The notes under the pieces: generated by a model | Told to the model about the DNA's origin: nothing | The model's database searches: none | Seen by the model: the letters and a program-made list of their open reading frames with translations, nothing else | Shown: positions 35,105 through 45,700 of the stretch, in pieces | Position numbering within the stretch: position 1 is the first letter of the stretch | Layout of the letters: each line of letters starts with the position of its first letter | Position numbers and translations under genes: made by a program | Assembly: GCA_963828415.1 (NCBI GenBank) | Contig: CAWHEI010000002.1 | Location: forward strand, 62,001-126,000 | From: Sva-07 sp963828415 | GTDB lineage: Bacteria > Actinomycetota > Acidimicrobiia > Acidimicrobiales > Ilumatobacteraceae | Direction of reading: 5' to 3' | DNA: 64,000 bases

Positions 35105-35812
35105 TCAGGTCTCCCTGTCGGCGAACCGCTCGATGTCACCACGGTGGCCGGCGACCACGATGAGGTCGTGTTCGCTGAGCACGGTGGCGCTCTCGGCGTA
35201 CGTGAACGTCTGGCCCTCTGGCTTGATGCACACGACGGTCACCTTGTACGTCGCTCGCAGGTCGGTGTCGCCGAGCCGCTTGCCGGCCAGATTGCGTGGC
35301 ACCCGCGTCTCGATCAGGACGAAGTCGTCGTCGAGCGCGAAGTACTCGATCAGTGCGCCGGTGACGAGTCGCGCGACGCGGCTGCCCATCTCCGCTTCGG
35401 GGAACACCACGTGGTGGGCGCCGACACGTTGGAGGATGCGACCGTGCGACTCGGTGAGTGCCTTGGCCCAGATGTTCGGCACGCCGAGGTCGACGAGCGC
35501 GCCGGTGGTGAGCACGCTGGACTCGACGTCGGCGCCGATCGCCACGACGGCGGTGACGACGTCGCCGATGCCGAGTTGGCGCAGCGTCCGCTCGTTGGTG
35601 GTGTCGGCTTGTGCGACGTGGGTCAGCAGGTCGGCGTGTTGCTGCACTCGTTCCTCGTCGGCGTCGAGTCCGAGCACCTCGTGGCCCATCTCGATCAACG
35701 TCGAGGCAAGTGCGGACCCGAACCGGCCCAATCCGATGACGACGATCTCGCCTCGGTGTTCGACATGTGGGCGTAGTCCGCCCAGCATCGTGTGAAGAAT
35801 TTTCTCAGCCAA
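35105..35812 (-). CDS. ktrA: Potassium uptake regulatory subunit, TrkA/KtrA type
   Basis: A 235-residue peripheral protein. An RCK-N domain (about 20-140) has the NAD/ATP-binding motif IVVIGLGRFGSALASTLIEMGHEVLGLDAD, followed by an RCK-C domain (about 150-230) with LIETRVPRNLAGKRLGDTDLR. It gates the KtrB channel in response to nucleotides. The start TTG 35812 is supported by GAGGAG 10 nt upstream and gives an 8 bp overlap with ktrB; ATG 35788 is the alternative. It is cotranscribed with ktrB upstream. Confidence 0.9.
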   Translation of the reverse strand: MAEKILHTMLGGLRPHVEHRGEIVVIGLGRFGSALASTLIEMGHEVLGLDADEERVQQHADLLTHVAQADTTNERTLRQLGIGDVVTAVVAIGADVESSVLTTGALVDLGVPNIWAKALTESHGRILQRVGAHHVVFPEAEMGSRVARLVTGALIEYFALDDDFVLIETRVPRNLAGKRLGDTDLRATYKVTVVCIKPEGQTFTYAESATVLSEHDLIVVAGHRGDIERFADRET

Positions 35813-37169
35813 TGATCGGTCGCTCCTCGGGATAACGGTACGCGGGAACGCGCTCGCGAAGTGCGAGCGCGGTGACGAAGGTGACGGGCCCGACGCGTCC
35901 GGCGAGCATCACCAGGACGAGCAGGAGTTGACCGGCGACGCCGATGGCGGTGGTGATGCCGGTCGACAGACCGACCGTGCCGAACGCCGAGGTGACCTCG
36001 AACAGGGCGGGCGTCAGTGAAAGGTCCTCGACGCTCATCAGCACCAGCGTTGCGCCGACGACGAGTCCGATGGCGAGCAGCGCAACCGTCAGTGCCTGGC
36101 GGATCAGATTCGATGGCAAGCGGCGACGGAACACGTTCATGTCGGTGTTGCCACGAACCTCTGACCACAGCACGAACCCGAGCACCGCGAAGGTCGTCAC
36201 CTTGATACCGCCGGCGGTCGACGCGGGGCCGGCTCCGATGAACATCAGTGTGGTGATCACGAGGAGCGTCGGTTCGTTCATGCCGCCGATGTTGACGGTG
36301 TTGAAGCCGGCTGTTCGCGGTGTCACACCCTGGAACCAGCCGGCGAGGATCTTGTCGAACGTGTCGAGCGGCCCGAGTGTGGCGGGATTCGTCCATTCGA
36401 AGGTCATCACCACCAGCGGCCCGAACACGAGCAGCGCAGCGGTCACCAGCAGGGTGATCTTGGTGTGCAACGTCCAATGGGTTCGCCGGATGTCGTGACG
36501 GCGCTGCGAGGTCCGCCGCCACCATTCCACCAGGATCGGGAATCCGAGACCACCGATGATGAAGCCCGCCGACACGCTGAGTACGACCACCGGGTCGCCG
36601 ACGAAGCGCGCCAGGTTGTCGGAGTACAGCGAGATTCCGGCGTTGTTGAACGACGCAATCGAGTGGAAGATGCCCGAGTAGGCCGAGGCGATCGGGCTGT
36701 CCTCGTAGCCACCTTGCCAGAACCGTAGGGAGAGAACAACGGCGAGCGTCGCCTCGACGACGAGCGTGATCTTCGCAATGGCGAGGATCAGCCGGCGGAG
36801 GTCACCCATGTCGACGGCGCCGATCTCGGCCTGCGCAAGCATGCGCTGGCGCAGTCCGACGCGGTTCGACGCCACGATCGCGAGCACCGACCCGATGGTC
36901 ATGATGCCGAAGCCGCCGATCTGGATCAGCATCATGATGACCAACTCGCCGAACAACGAGAAGCGGCTGACGTCCGTCGATGCGAGACCGGTCACCGTGA
37001 CCGCCGAAGTGGACATGAACAACGCATCCACGGCGTCGACGCGACCCGGACCGTCGGCCGAGATCGGAAGCGTCAACAATCCGGCGCCGAACAGGATGAA
37101 CGCGGTGAACGACCCGACCACGAGCTGTGCGGGGTTCCTGATCTCAGCGAGCAGTCCGCCGCGTGGCAC
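35805..37169 (-). CDS. ktrB: Potassium uptake membrane subunit, TrkH/KtrB type
   Basis: A 454-residue integral membrane protein with four M1-P-M2-like repeats. Selectivity-filter-type stretches can be seen at STSAVTVTGL, HSIASFNNAGIS, VTPRTAGFNTVN and TSAFGTVGLSTG. Together with KtrA it forms a potassium (often sodium-coupled) uptake system. The start is GTG 37169, with TATGCT 6 nt upstream on the minus strand. It overlaps ktrA by 8 bp. It is divergent from a small membrane protein gene. Confidence 0.92.
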   Translation of the reverse strand: MPRGGLLAEIRNPAQLVVGSFTAFILFGAGLLTLPISADGPGRVDAVDALFMSTSAVTVTGLASTDVSRFSLFGELVIMMLIQIGGFGIMTIGSVLAIVASNRVGLRQRMLAQAEIGAVDMGDLRRLILAIAKITLVVEATLAVVLSLRFWQGGYEDSPIASAYSGIFHSIASFNNAGISLYSDNLARFVGDPVVVLSVSAGFIIGGLGFPILVEWWRRTSQRRHDIRRTHWTLHTKITLLVTAALLVFGPLVVMTFEWTNPATLGPLDTFDKILAGWFQGVTPRTAGFNTVNIGGMNEPTLLVITTLMFIGAGPASTAGGIKVTTFAVLGFVLWSEVRGNTDMNVFRRRLPSNLIRQALTVALLAIGLVVGATLVLMSVEDLSLTPALFEVTSAFGTVGLSTGITTAIGVAGQLLLVLVMLAGRVGPVTFVTALALRERVPAYRYPEERPIIG

Positions 37170-37175
37170 CGAACG

Positions 37176-37181
37176 AGCATA
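37176..37181 (-). promoter_or_regulatory. -10 box TATGCT of ktrBA
   Basis: On the minus strand TATGCT ends 6 nt before the ktrB GTG at 37169; leaderless layout. Confidence 0.45.
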
Positions 37182-37201
37182 GAAGGCGGCATCCTGTGGC
37201 C

Positions 37202-37411
37202 ATGTTTCTCGGAGAAGATCTCCTGGCGTGGTTGACGCTGGCGTTCGGTGCGGCGTTGTTCGTCGGGAACTTCCTCGCGATCGTCAAACCGCCTGCGAGA
37301 CAGCTCGATGACACGAACCTCGAACGGGCGCCAGTGCTGCGCAGCGCCGTCTACGCCGGGATCGGTCTCGTCGCAGCGATCTGGGCGTTGGCGTCGTTGA
37401 TCAGCGGGTGA
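37202..37411 (+). CDS. Small two-helix membrane protein
   Basis: A 69-residue protein, MFLGEDLLAWLTLAFGAALFVGNFLAIVKPP..., with a second hydrophobic segment SAVYAGIGLVAAIWALASLI. I do not recognise a family with confidence. The frame is open upstream to 37163, but ATG 37202 follows the divergent ktrB start and places the first helix at the N-terminus. It may be a small accessory membrane protein; its position beside ktrBA is suggestive only. Confidence 0.6.
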   Translation: MFLGEDLLAWLTLAFGAALFVGNFLAIVKPPARQLDDTNLERAPVLRSAVYAGIGLVAAIWALASLISG

Positions 37412-37420
37412 CGGTCGACG

Positions 37421-38047
37421 TCATGGCGACGTCGGGAACACGCTCACCGCGATCTGGCTGTCGTCGGCGGCTGGGAAGCTGTTGACCGACACGGTCCAGG
37501 ACGCGTTCTCGTAGACGCGGGTGATGTTCGCGTCCGATTCGAAGCTCGAGGTCTGCTCGTAGCCGGCGTCCTCGAGTGCCGAGCTGTACTGGTCGACGAA
37601 GGACGATCCCGCCTGACCGGTGATCGTGATCGCGAGTTCGGTCGCAGACTGGCTGACCGTCGCCGACGCGTTCTCGATTCCCTCCGGGGGCGGTACATCG
37701 CTCGGCCACTCCTCGGGGATCTCGCCGCTGGAATCGACGCGGAACGAGCCGTCCTCGCTCTCCATGTTGAACTCGCCGCTCTCGGAGTCGGCATTTCCGG
37801 TGACCACCGAGCCGTTGGCGTCGGTGATCACGAAGTTGCCGTCTTCGTCGATCGACATGCCGCCCTCCTCGGTCTGCACCGACAAGCCGCCATCGCCGTT
37901 CAGGTCGAGGTCGACGTCACCGCCGCCCTGCGACTCGATCAGCTGCTCGACGCCGGTCTCGGTTGCGTTGCCGCAGGCCGTGAACGACAGGGCCGCTCCC
38001 ACCGCGACGCAGGCGATCAGTGGACGGCGAATCGCTCGGGATCTCAT
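37421..38047 (-). CDS. Hypothetical lipoprotein
   Basis: A 208-residue exported protein. The start MRSRAIRRPLIACVAVGAALSFTAC is a lipoprotein signal with Cys25. Residues 30-110 are rich in Asp, Glu, Gly and Ser with a repeated D(x)DGN/ESEDGS pattern, and could bind calcium. The second part (about 110-208) resembles a compact beta-alpha domain: PSDVPPPEGIENASATVSQSATELAITI and DQYSSALEDAGYEQ. I know no function. ATG 38047 is chosen over GTG 38056 because TACTGT lies 7 nt before it. It is convergent with the small membrane protein gene, with 9 nt between. Confidence 0.65.
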   Translation of the reverse strand: MRSRAIRRPLIACVAVGAALSFTACGNATETGVEQLIESQGGGDVDLDLNGDGGLSVQTEEGGMSIDEDGNFVITDANGSVVTGNADSESGEFNMESEDGSFRVDSSGEIPEEWPSDVPPPEGIENASATVSQSATELAITITGQAGSSFVDQYSSALEDAGYEQTSSFESDANITRVYENASWTVSVNSFPAADDSQIAVSVFPTSP

Positions 38048-38054
38048 GTTCCGC

Positions 38055-38060
38055 ACAGTA
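38055..38060 (-). promoter_or_regulatory. -10 box TACTGT of the lipoprotein gene
   Basis: On the minus strand TACTGT ends 7 nt before ATG 38047, fixing that start and suggesting a leaderless transcript. Confidence 0.45.
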
Positions 38061-38135
38061 CGACCTCGCTCCGGGACGATGCGAGCGATTCAGCCCCTCG
38101 CGCTGCAAGTGTCATCGCCGATGCCCAGTCGCGCG

Positions 38136-38237
38136 GCGATGAGCGAGACCGCCGTACCCGGTCGTAGGGCTCATCGCGGCGACCAGTTCGCCCCGTGCGA
38201 TGAGCGAAACCGCCGTATCGGGTCGCTTCGCTCATCG
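38136..38237. repeat. Two tandem palindromic repeats before engB
   Basis: Copies at 38136-38177 and 38197-38237 share GCGATGAGCGA, then ACCGCCGTA and GGTCG, and end CTCATCG. Each is itself an inverted repeat (GATGAGCGA with TCGCTCATC in the second; GATGAGC with GCTCATC in the first). They fill most of the 225 bp gap between the lipoprotein start and engB. They could be operators, REP-like elements or a duplicated mobile remnant. Confidence 0.7.
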
Positions 38238-38272
38238 GTGGGGAGAGCGGATCGGGGTGCGAGGATGTTGCG

Positions 38273-38866
38273 ATGAGTGGCCCCCTGCGTCTGACGTTCG
38301 TGCAGTCGGCGAGCCGGGTCGATCAGCTTCCCGAGTCGCCGGCCGAGGTGGCCTTCGTCGGGCGATCGAACGTCGGCAAGTCGTCGCTCGTCAACGCGCT
38401 GGCGAATCGCAAGCAGCTGGCGAGGGTGTCGAACACGCCGGGCCGCACGCAGTTGATCAACATGTTCGAAGTCGACAGCCAACGACCCGAACGCGGCACG
38501 ATGGTCGACCTGCCCGGCTACGGCTTCGCCAAGGCTGCCAAGAACGTCAAGCGCGACTGGCCGGAGATGATCGAGGGGTACCTCCTCGAACGCAGCAACC
38601 TGTCGATGGTGTTCGTGCTCGTCGACGGCGCGATCGGCCCGACGAAACTCGACACGCAGATGCTCGACTGGTTGCGCTACCACGGCGTCGCCCACACCGT
38701 GGTCGCCACCAAGTTCGACAAGGTGAAGTCGTCGAAGCGGTCGACACGCAAGAAGGAACTCGCCGAGGGCTGCCAGCTCGATCAGGGCGACATCGTGTGG
38801 GTCAGCGCATCGAAGGGCGACGGCATCGACACGCTGCGCTCGCTCGTGCGGACCTGGGTCGGCTGA
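38273..38866 (+). CDS. engB: Ribosome biogenesis GTP-binding protein EngB/YsxC/YihA
   Basis: A 197-residue small GTPase for late assembly of the 50S subunit. G1 is FVGRSNVGKSSLVNALANRK, G3 is DLPGYGFAK, and G4 is TKFDKVKSS; SKGDGIDTLRS near the end covers G5. Between G1 and G3, SNTPGRTQLINMF matches the family. ATG 38273 fits the usual N-terminus. It follows the tandem palindromic repeats and converges on the XRE regulator gene, with 12 nt between stops. Confidence 0.93.
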   Translation: MSGPLRLTFVQSASRVDQLPESPAEVAFVGRSNVGKSSLVNALANRKQLARVSNTPGRTQLINMFEVDSQRPERGTMVDLPGYGFAKAAKNVKRDWPEMIEGYLLERSNLSMVFVLVDGAIGPTKLDTQMLDWLRYHGVAHTVVATKFDKVKSSKRSTRKKELAEGCQLDQGDIVWVSASKGDGIDTLRSLVRTWVG

Positions 38867-38878
38867 GGTTCGCTCCCG

Positions 38879-39724
38879 TCAACTGGGTTCAGGTGCGAGC
38901 AGCGTCAGTGCGTGCCACGTCGCTGCGTCCACGGGTACCCATTCGTTGAACGTCATGTAGTCGTGCAGGTTGGCAGGGCTGACGACGACGAGGAACCGCA
39001 TCTCGGGAAGATCGCCGCGTTGCCAGACGAGCGGGTAGGTGAAACGCCACTTGCGTACCTCTCCGGTTGCGTCGTTCCAGATCCGCAGGAACCGTTGCAC
39101 GTACTGCGGATCGCCGCTCAGCAGACGTTCGGTCACCGCGGCGAGGTAGCTGTTGGGACCGTCGTCGTGGATGGCCTCGGTGCCGTAGCCGCCCTTGACC
39201 ATCGAGGCGAACATGCGGGCTGCATCGTCCCAGTTGACGACGCAGTCGGCGAATCGCGGCGTCGTCAGCACGGCGGCCAGGTTCCGGTCGACCGGGTCGG
39301 GGAACTCGGCGACCATGTCGATTCCCCAGAGGGCCTGGATGAGGTCGTTGGCGGCGAGCACCTCGAACGACTCGCTGTTGATGTGCGCCGGCCATGGAAC
39401 CTCGCTCATGTGGGCCACGGCCTCGTCGAGGGAGTACTCCGGGTTGTCGGCCTGCCGACCGACCCACGTGGCATCGTCGATGAAGCCTGCACCGCGCAAG
39501 ATGGCGTTGCGCCGGGCCGGGTCGACCGCGAGCGCATCGAGCACAGCGTTCAACATCTCCCGACTGGGTCGGCGGCGGCCGGTCTCGTAGGCACGGAGTG
39601 ACTCCGCCGAGATCCCGGAACGCCGGGCGACGTCATCGCGGCTGAGCGCTGCGGCCTGGCGGGACTGGCGCAGCAGCACCGTCCAGTCGGCCCCGGGCGG
39701 TGCCGTCGGCGTCTGCGCGTCCAC
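38879..39724 (-). CDS. XRE family regulator with MmyB-like ligand-binding domain
   Basis: A 281-residue DNA-binding protein. The N-terminal HTH (about 14-70) reads LLRQSRQAAALSRDDVARRSGISAESLRAYETGRRRPSREML. Residues about 95-275 match the MmyB-like ligand-binding domain: WPAHINSESFEVLAANDLIQALWG, then RNLAAVLTTPRFADCVVNWDD, and FRWRF-like blocks near the end. Domains of this type have been linked to fatty-acid binding. The start is GTG 39724, which lies inside the perfect palindrome 39721-39745, so autoregulation is likely. It is divergent from the giant lipase-domain gene and is its likely regulator. Confidence 0.85.
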   Translation of the reverse strand: MDAQTPTAPPGADWTVLLRQSRQAAALSRDDVARRSGISAESLRAYETGRRRPSREMLNAVLDALAVDPARRNAILRGAGFIDDATWVGRQADNPEYSLDEAVAHMSEVPWPAHINSESFEVLAANDLIQALWGIDMVAEFPDPVDRNLAAVLTTPRFADCVVNWDDAARMFASMVKGGYGTEAIHDDGPNSYLAAVTERLLSGDPQYVQRFLRIWNDATGEVRKWRFTYPLVWQRGDLPEMRFLVVVSPANLHDYMTFNEWVPVDAATWHALTLLAPEPS

Positions 39725-39745
39725 TGGTACAGAACGTACCAGTGG
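39721..39745. promoter_or_regulatory. Perfect 10-5-10 palindromic operator between the XRE regulator and the giant gene
   Basis: CCACTGGTAC-agaac-GTACCAGTGG, with no mismatch. It covers the regulator's GTG (39724) and a minus-strand TACGTT box (39733-39738) 8 nt before it, so binding would block the regulator's own promoter. Its centre is 46 bp before the giant gene's ATG (39779), where it could also affect that promoter. Confidence 0.75.
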
Positions 39746-39778
39746 CGCTCTTGTAGATGCGCGGTCGAGCTCTTCACG

Positions 39779-42700
39779 ATGATCGACGTGAGCCGAACGA
39801 CGTCAGCGAACCGATCGACAGGGCGAGCACCGCGCTGGCGGGGGCCCGCGGCGATGCTGATCGCCATCGTGTGCGCGTTGTCGACCTGGCCCTGGCCCGG
39901 AGCGACGGTCAGGGCCCAGACACCCACGTGCACCACGTCGTGGATCGGTCCGAGCACCGGGTTCGCGTCGTTCCGTGATGGCTCGTTCTGGACGACGGGC
40001 GCGTCACCGGCAGCGACCGATCTCGTGTGCTTCCCGGCGGCGGCCGCCGGTGTCCAGTTCCAACTCGTGTCGGCGACCGTTGCAGGGTTCGACGTCGAGT
40101 CGGGCGGTGCAGTGACCTTCCAGGGTGGCACCGTGACGGTGACCGGCGCAGCCGACCTCGGCGGCGTCGACCTCGTCGGCAGTAGCCGGTTCGTCGTCGG
40201 ACCCGACTCGGGAATCGGCGAGGGCGAGAAGCTCCGGATCTCGAATGGCACCATCGATCCCGGCGTCGCCGGCCTGACGTTCACGATCCCGGAGTCCGCC
40301 GCGCTGTCCGTCGACGACGGCTCCGCGGTGTTCGGCCTCGACATCGACAATCGGGGAACGGTGTCGTCGAACGTGGTCTTCGGACGTTTCGGTCTTCGCC
40401 CGGGCACGACGCTGACCAACTCGGGCGAGATCGCGCTCAGCGGTGATACGACGATCAGCGCCGAACCGGGGGCTCCCGTCGCCCAGGTGCGCAACCTGCC
40501 CGGCGGGACCATCGTGGCCGACGGCCCGCCGTTCACGCCGCTCGCCAGTCAGGGGCTCGGCGACGCCGCTCGCATCACCGGCGTCGACTTCCAGAACGAC
40601 GGCCTGTTCCACGCGCGATCCGGCCAGGCGGTCCTGGGGTCGAGTGGCGTGCACAGCGGTCGTTTCGTCGTCGAGGCCGGCGCCCAGCTCGGTCTGGAGG
40701 GGGCCTCGAACACGTTCGGACCCGGCTCGGAGGTGACCGGCGGTGGGTTGGTGCGCGTCGCGGTGTTCCTCGTCTCGTCCGTCACGACGTCGGTGGTCAT
40801 CGACGGCGCAGCGACGTTCGAGCCGGCGGAGTTCCACCTCACGTCAGGGCGTGCGGTGATCGGCGGCGATCGCACGCTGCCGGTGCTCCGGTTCGGCGGC
40901 GGCGGCCGTCTCGACGTGAACGGCGACGCCCGCCTCGACGGTCTGCTCGCCGTGCAGCCTGGTCAGACCGCCGTCCTGGCGGGCTCCGGAACGCTGACGA
41001 TCCCGGACGACGCGGCGATGACGATGTCGGGCGGCAACGCCATGTTCCTGCGTGACTCGCTCGACATCGTCAACGAGGGGGAGATCCGCCAGGACGGCCC
41101 GGGGATCCGCATGGAAGGGTCGACGACCATCACGAACCGGGGGCAGTGGACGATCACCCAGAGCGCCGACGTCTTCTTGGCTACGGACGGCCTGCTGCGC
41201 AACGAGGGCAGGATCACGATCGACGGACCGGCCGACGCCCAGCTCGGCTTCGGAGAGCGCAGCGTGATCGACAACCCGGGCACGATCGAACTCCGGTCCG
41301 GGCGCATCGACCAGCGGGCCAGCACGGTGACCCAACTCGCCGGGACAACGCTGACCGGCGGGACATGGTCGGTGGCGGACGGTGCCACATGGCTCTTCTT
41401 CCCCGCGGTCGACGCGATCGGCGCCGGGGCCACGGTGGCGATCGGCGGGACCGGCCGCATCGATCGGGATGCGTTCCAGAGGTCGCCGGCGCTCGCCGAC
41501 CTCGGCAGGGTCGACGGCGCGCTGCGGCTGACGGATGGCGCGTCGTTCTCGACGACCCAACCACTCGCGGTCGGCGGGTCGGTGGTGCTCGACGCGACGT
41601 CGTCGTTCACGGCACCGGCGATCACGATGGCACCGACCGCCACGCTGCAGACGTCGATCGGTGCCGGGTCGGCCGGCCGACTGATCACGCCGAGGGCCGG
41701 CGTCGATGGCACGCTGGCGGTCCGCTCCACCGAGTCCACGGCGCCCGGACGCACGCTCGTCGTCGAGTCGACGAACGTGACCGGAGCGTTCGACACGATC
41801 GACACCGACGAGCGGAGTGCGGGCGCGATCGTCGAACTCACCGCCGACGGAGTCGTGGTCGAGTTGGAGACCGTCGCCCCACCCGTCACCACGTCGCCAT
41901 CCACCACGTCGCCATCGACCACGTCGCCCTCCTCCACCACCACCACCACCACGACCACCACCACGACCACTCCGGCCACGACCGCGACGACCACTGCTCC
42001 CGATCCGGACCCCGGCGTCGGGGTCGAGCTGGGCGAGCTGCTGGAGGAGTTGTACGCCGAGCTGCCGCGCTGGGTGCAGGCCCTCGATCCGCAGGACCTG
42101 CCGGTGCTCGCCGACGATCTCGCTGCGACGCTCGGGCTGGACGAGCTGGCACAGCTCGAACCTCCCGATCTCGGCGCCCTGATCGACGACACCGTCGACG
42201 ATCTCGCCGCCGTGGCGGCAGCGCTCGAGGACGCCGGGTGTTCGATCGACTGGGCCGCCGGGGTGCCCGGGCAGCCGAGTGCACCGGAGGACGACGATCT
42301 GATCCAGGCGCGATGCGAACGTTCCGTCGAGCCCGAGCCGACGCCGCTGTTCGACGGTGACGACCTGCTCGACGGTCTGGCGACCGACGTGACCGTCACC
42401 GCCGACGGCGAGTTCGAGACGGCGGTCACCCTGCGCACCGTGATCGGCATCGACTCGACGGGCGCATATGTCCTCGGCGAGACCGGCGTCGAAGCGCAAC
42501 TCGGTGGCACGGTCACGGTCACCGGCACCGCCGAAGCCGCCGACGGCCCGACGGTGCTGACCGGCACGGTCGATCCGGACCTGACGACCACACTGGCACC
42601 GGGCGACGACGCCGAGCGCCGCCTGCGCAGGGACGATCTGTCCGCTGTGCCTGTCACCCCGGCGATCGACGGCACCGTCGACACGACGATCGTGTTCGCA

Positions 42701-45700
42701 ACCGGGCCGTTCACGCTCGACTGGAACGGGTCCTGGACGGTCACCACTGACGCCGGGATCGTCGATGTTGCAGTGGGCACGCAGGACGTGTTGGGGTCGT
42801 TCGTCAGCGAGGTCGGCTCGGTCGAGGTGAACGGAGTCCGTGCCCCCGACGGGACGTGGACCGTCGACGGCGAGGCATCCACGGAACCGTCGGCGATCGA
42901 CGGGTTCGTGCTCGAACGGTTGGCGGTGAACGCCGTCATCACGCCGACGTCGATCACGGGCAGCGGCTCGCTCGACGTGACGGTGGACGTCGCCGGACCG
43001 GACGGGTCCAGGCGTCAGTTCCAGGTCGACACCGCGGTGACCTTCGACGAGGACGGTCTGGCGGTTACCGGTCGCGTGCAGCTCGACGACGTCGCGATCG
43101 GCGAACCGGCGGTGTTGTGGCTGGAACGGGTTGCGCTCACCGTTGCCGTCGAGGCCGACTTCGCTCCCGCGAACGCGTCGATCGTCGTCACGCTCGACGG
43201 AGAATCCGACGGCACGCTCCTGCCCGCTGGCCGGCCCGGCCGTCTCGTGCTCTTCCCGACCGGACCGCTTCCGCCCGCGCCGGGCGCCGAGGTCGACGGG
43301 TCGCTCGTGGTCGAGGACTTCGTCGCCGAGCTCTCGTCCGACGGCAGTTTCGACCTGACGGCGGCCGCTGCGACGGGTTCGGCGGGCGGCGTGGTCGACC
43401 TCGACCTGGTGGATCTCGAGGTGGCTCTTCGAGCGAGTGGTGCGGCCGTGGTCACCATCGGCTCGGCCACGGGCACCCTGCCCGGTGTCGAGGGACTCTC
43501 GTTGACGATCAACGGGATCTCGTTCGACTCGACGACGGCGTCGTTCGGCTTCACCAGTGTGAGCGTGGAGACCACCATCGACGACCAATTGCTCGACCTG
43601 CAGGGCGTGCTGCCGTTCCGCGCCCGCGTCACGGCGCTGTTCGAGGATCCGGACAACCTGGCGAACGTGTCGATCGCAGCGGAAGGGAGCTTCGACTTCA
43701 CCCCGTTCCAGGGACTGCCGTTCACCCCGGTCATCGGCCTCGGCGGGCAGGCCGTGACCCCGGACAGCCCACCGGAGGAGAACGTCTTCCAGTTCTCGAT
43801 CGCCATCGAGGACGGCGTGATCCGGCCGATCGACATCGCCGACATCACGCTCGGTTTCGAGGACCTCCCGATCAGCGACCAGATCGAGGTCGGTGCGGAG
43901 CTGCGCCTCGGCGGGATCGTCGACGGCGTCCCGACCAACACCGCGGGCGGATCGATCTCGATCACGGCGGGCCTCGACGACGTCGAGGGCGAGGTGGAAG
44001 CGTCGCTCGACGGGACGATCACCCGGACGACCACCGGCGCACGCATCGAGCTGGACGGGACCACGACGGTCAGCGCCACGTTCAGCGGCACCGGCATCGA
44101 GGTCGAGGACCTCGAGCTCGACTACGACGTCGTCATCACCCGGGCCGGGGACAGCTTCGCCATCGACGTCCGCCTCGACGAGTTGCGTTTCGGTCGCCTG
44201 GCGGTCCCGGTCGGCGACCTGATGACGTTCGCAGCCGAGAACGCCACCTTGTCACTGACGCCCGCTGACGGTGAGCCGATCGCCGTCTTCGAGGCAGATG
44301 GCGGCCTGACAGTCGAGTTCGTCGACCTCGAACCGCTCGCCGGGTGGGGTGCGTCCGTCAGCGGCTTTGCGATCGGCAGCGACCTACGGCCGTATGCACT
44401 GGAGGGCTTCGCGATCGACGTCGACATCCCCGCGGACGCGTCGACCGGCCTCCCCGACTGGTTGCCGCTCACCATCGAGGAAGCCGGTCTCACGTTCCCG
44501 TCGATCGTCGAGGACCTGCTCGGCGAACTGCCCCTCGACGGTGTCGTTCGGGGCGGCATCGAGATCGTCGATCTGCTCGATGCCCGGGTGCGGATCTCGG
44601 GCGGGCTCAACATCCGCATCGGGGAAGGCGACGAGCTGTTCGGCGTCGATGCCTCGGTCGACGGCCTCGAGATCGACCTCGGCGAGCTCGCCGCGGGCCG
44701 ATTCCCGATCACCGACCTCGACGGCGCCGGCATCGGCGTCGAGCCGTTCGAGATCGCCGGCGCCCGCATCGGCGGCGCTCTGGGTCTCGGCGTGGTCGAC
44801 GTCGGGGACCAGCAGGTCTTCTACGTCGAGGTGGAGGGAGTGGCCGAGATCAGCGGCATCGGCGGCGGGGCTCAACTGCTCCTCACCGAGTACGGACCGC
44901 TCCTCGCCGAGATCTCGGCACCGCTCGGCGTGCCGATCGGCCCGACCGGCGTGGTCCTCGCCGGCGCTCGCGGCGGCATTCGCTGGGGTGGAGGACCGGC
45001 ACCGGAACCCGTCAACCCCGACGACCCGGCGGGTCTCCTGGCGCTGCCGATCTTCGACGACCTCGGCGACTTCGAGATCGACCCCGACGAGATCCCTGCG
45101 CTCGTCGCCGCGGCGGTCGACCGTCAGGTCCCCACGTGGGAGACGGGTGCGACCCTGGCGCTGTCGGGGACGTTCACGCACGTCGCTGCACCGGGAATCC
45201 TGTCCGGCGAGGCAACCGTCGCGGCGAACATCGCCGACGACGGCACGCTCGACCTGTTCGGCAAGGGCGATCTCGACATCTACGGCTTCGGCGTCGGCGA
45301 GACCGGGATCCGGTTGTCGTTCGCCGACCCGGCCGCGCCGGCGCTGCAGTTCGCACTCGTGAGCCCGCCGACCGACAGCCCCTTCTCCCTCATCCTGCCC
45401 ACGCGTGCCGAGGCGGCGGCGGTGCTCGACACCACCGGGATGTCCGACGGCGTCGCGCTCGCACTGCGAGCGTTCGTCGACGAGCTGCGCGCCGGCACGC
45501 TCGAGGCGGGCAATGCCTACTTCGGCCAGCTCGTCGACGTCGTCGCCGCATCGCTGGAGGAGGACCGCGCCAGCGGCGGCGGCCGCCCGCTCACGATCGC
45601 CGTCCTCGACGCCGACGCCAACGGGCGAGTCGACCCCGGCGAGGATCGAGTGATCACCGGCGATCTCGTGCTCGACCGGCTCGTTGCACTGCTGCCCGAC

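Noticed and set aside
41885..42015. A microsatellite or frameshift site splitting the giant gene at its Thr-rich run
   Set aside because: The frame stays open through the repeat and both flanks read sensibly, so the run is a normal Ser/Thr linker.
40844..43588. Long minus-strand open frame of 914 codons inside the giant gene
   Set aside because: It is antisense to a well-supported coding frame in GC-rich DNA, where long shadow frames are common. Its composition (Arg/Asp/Gly/His-rich) fits no family.
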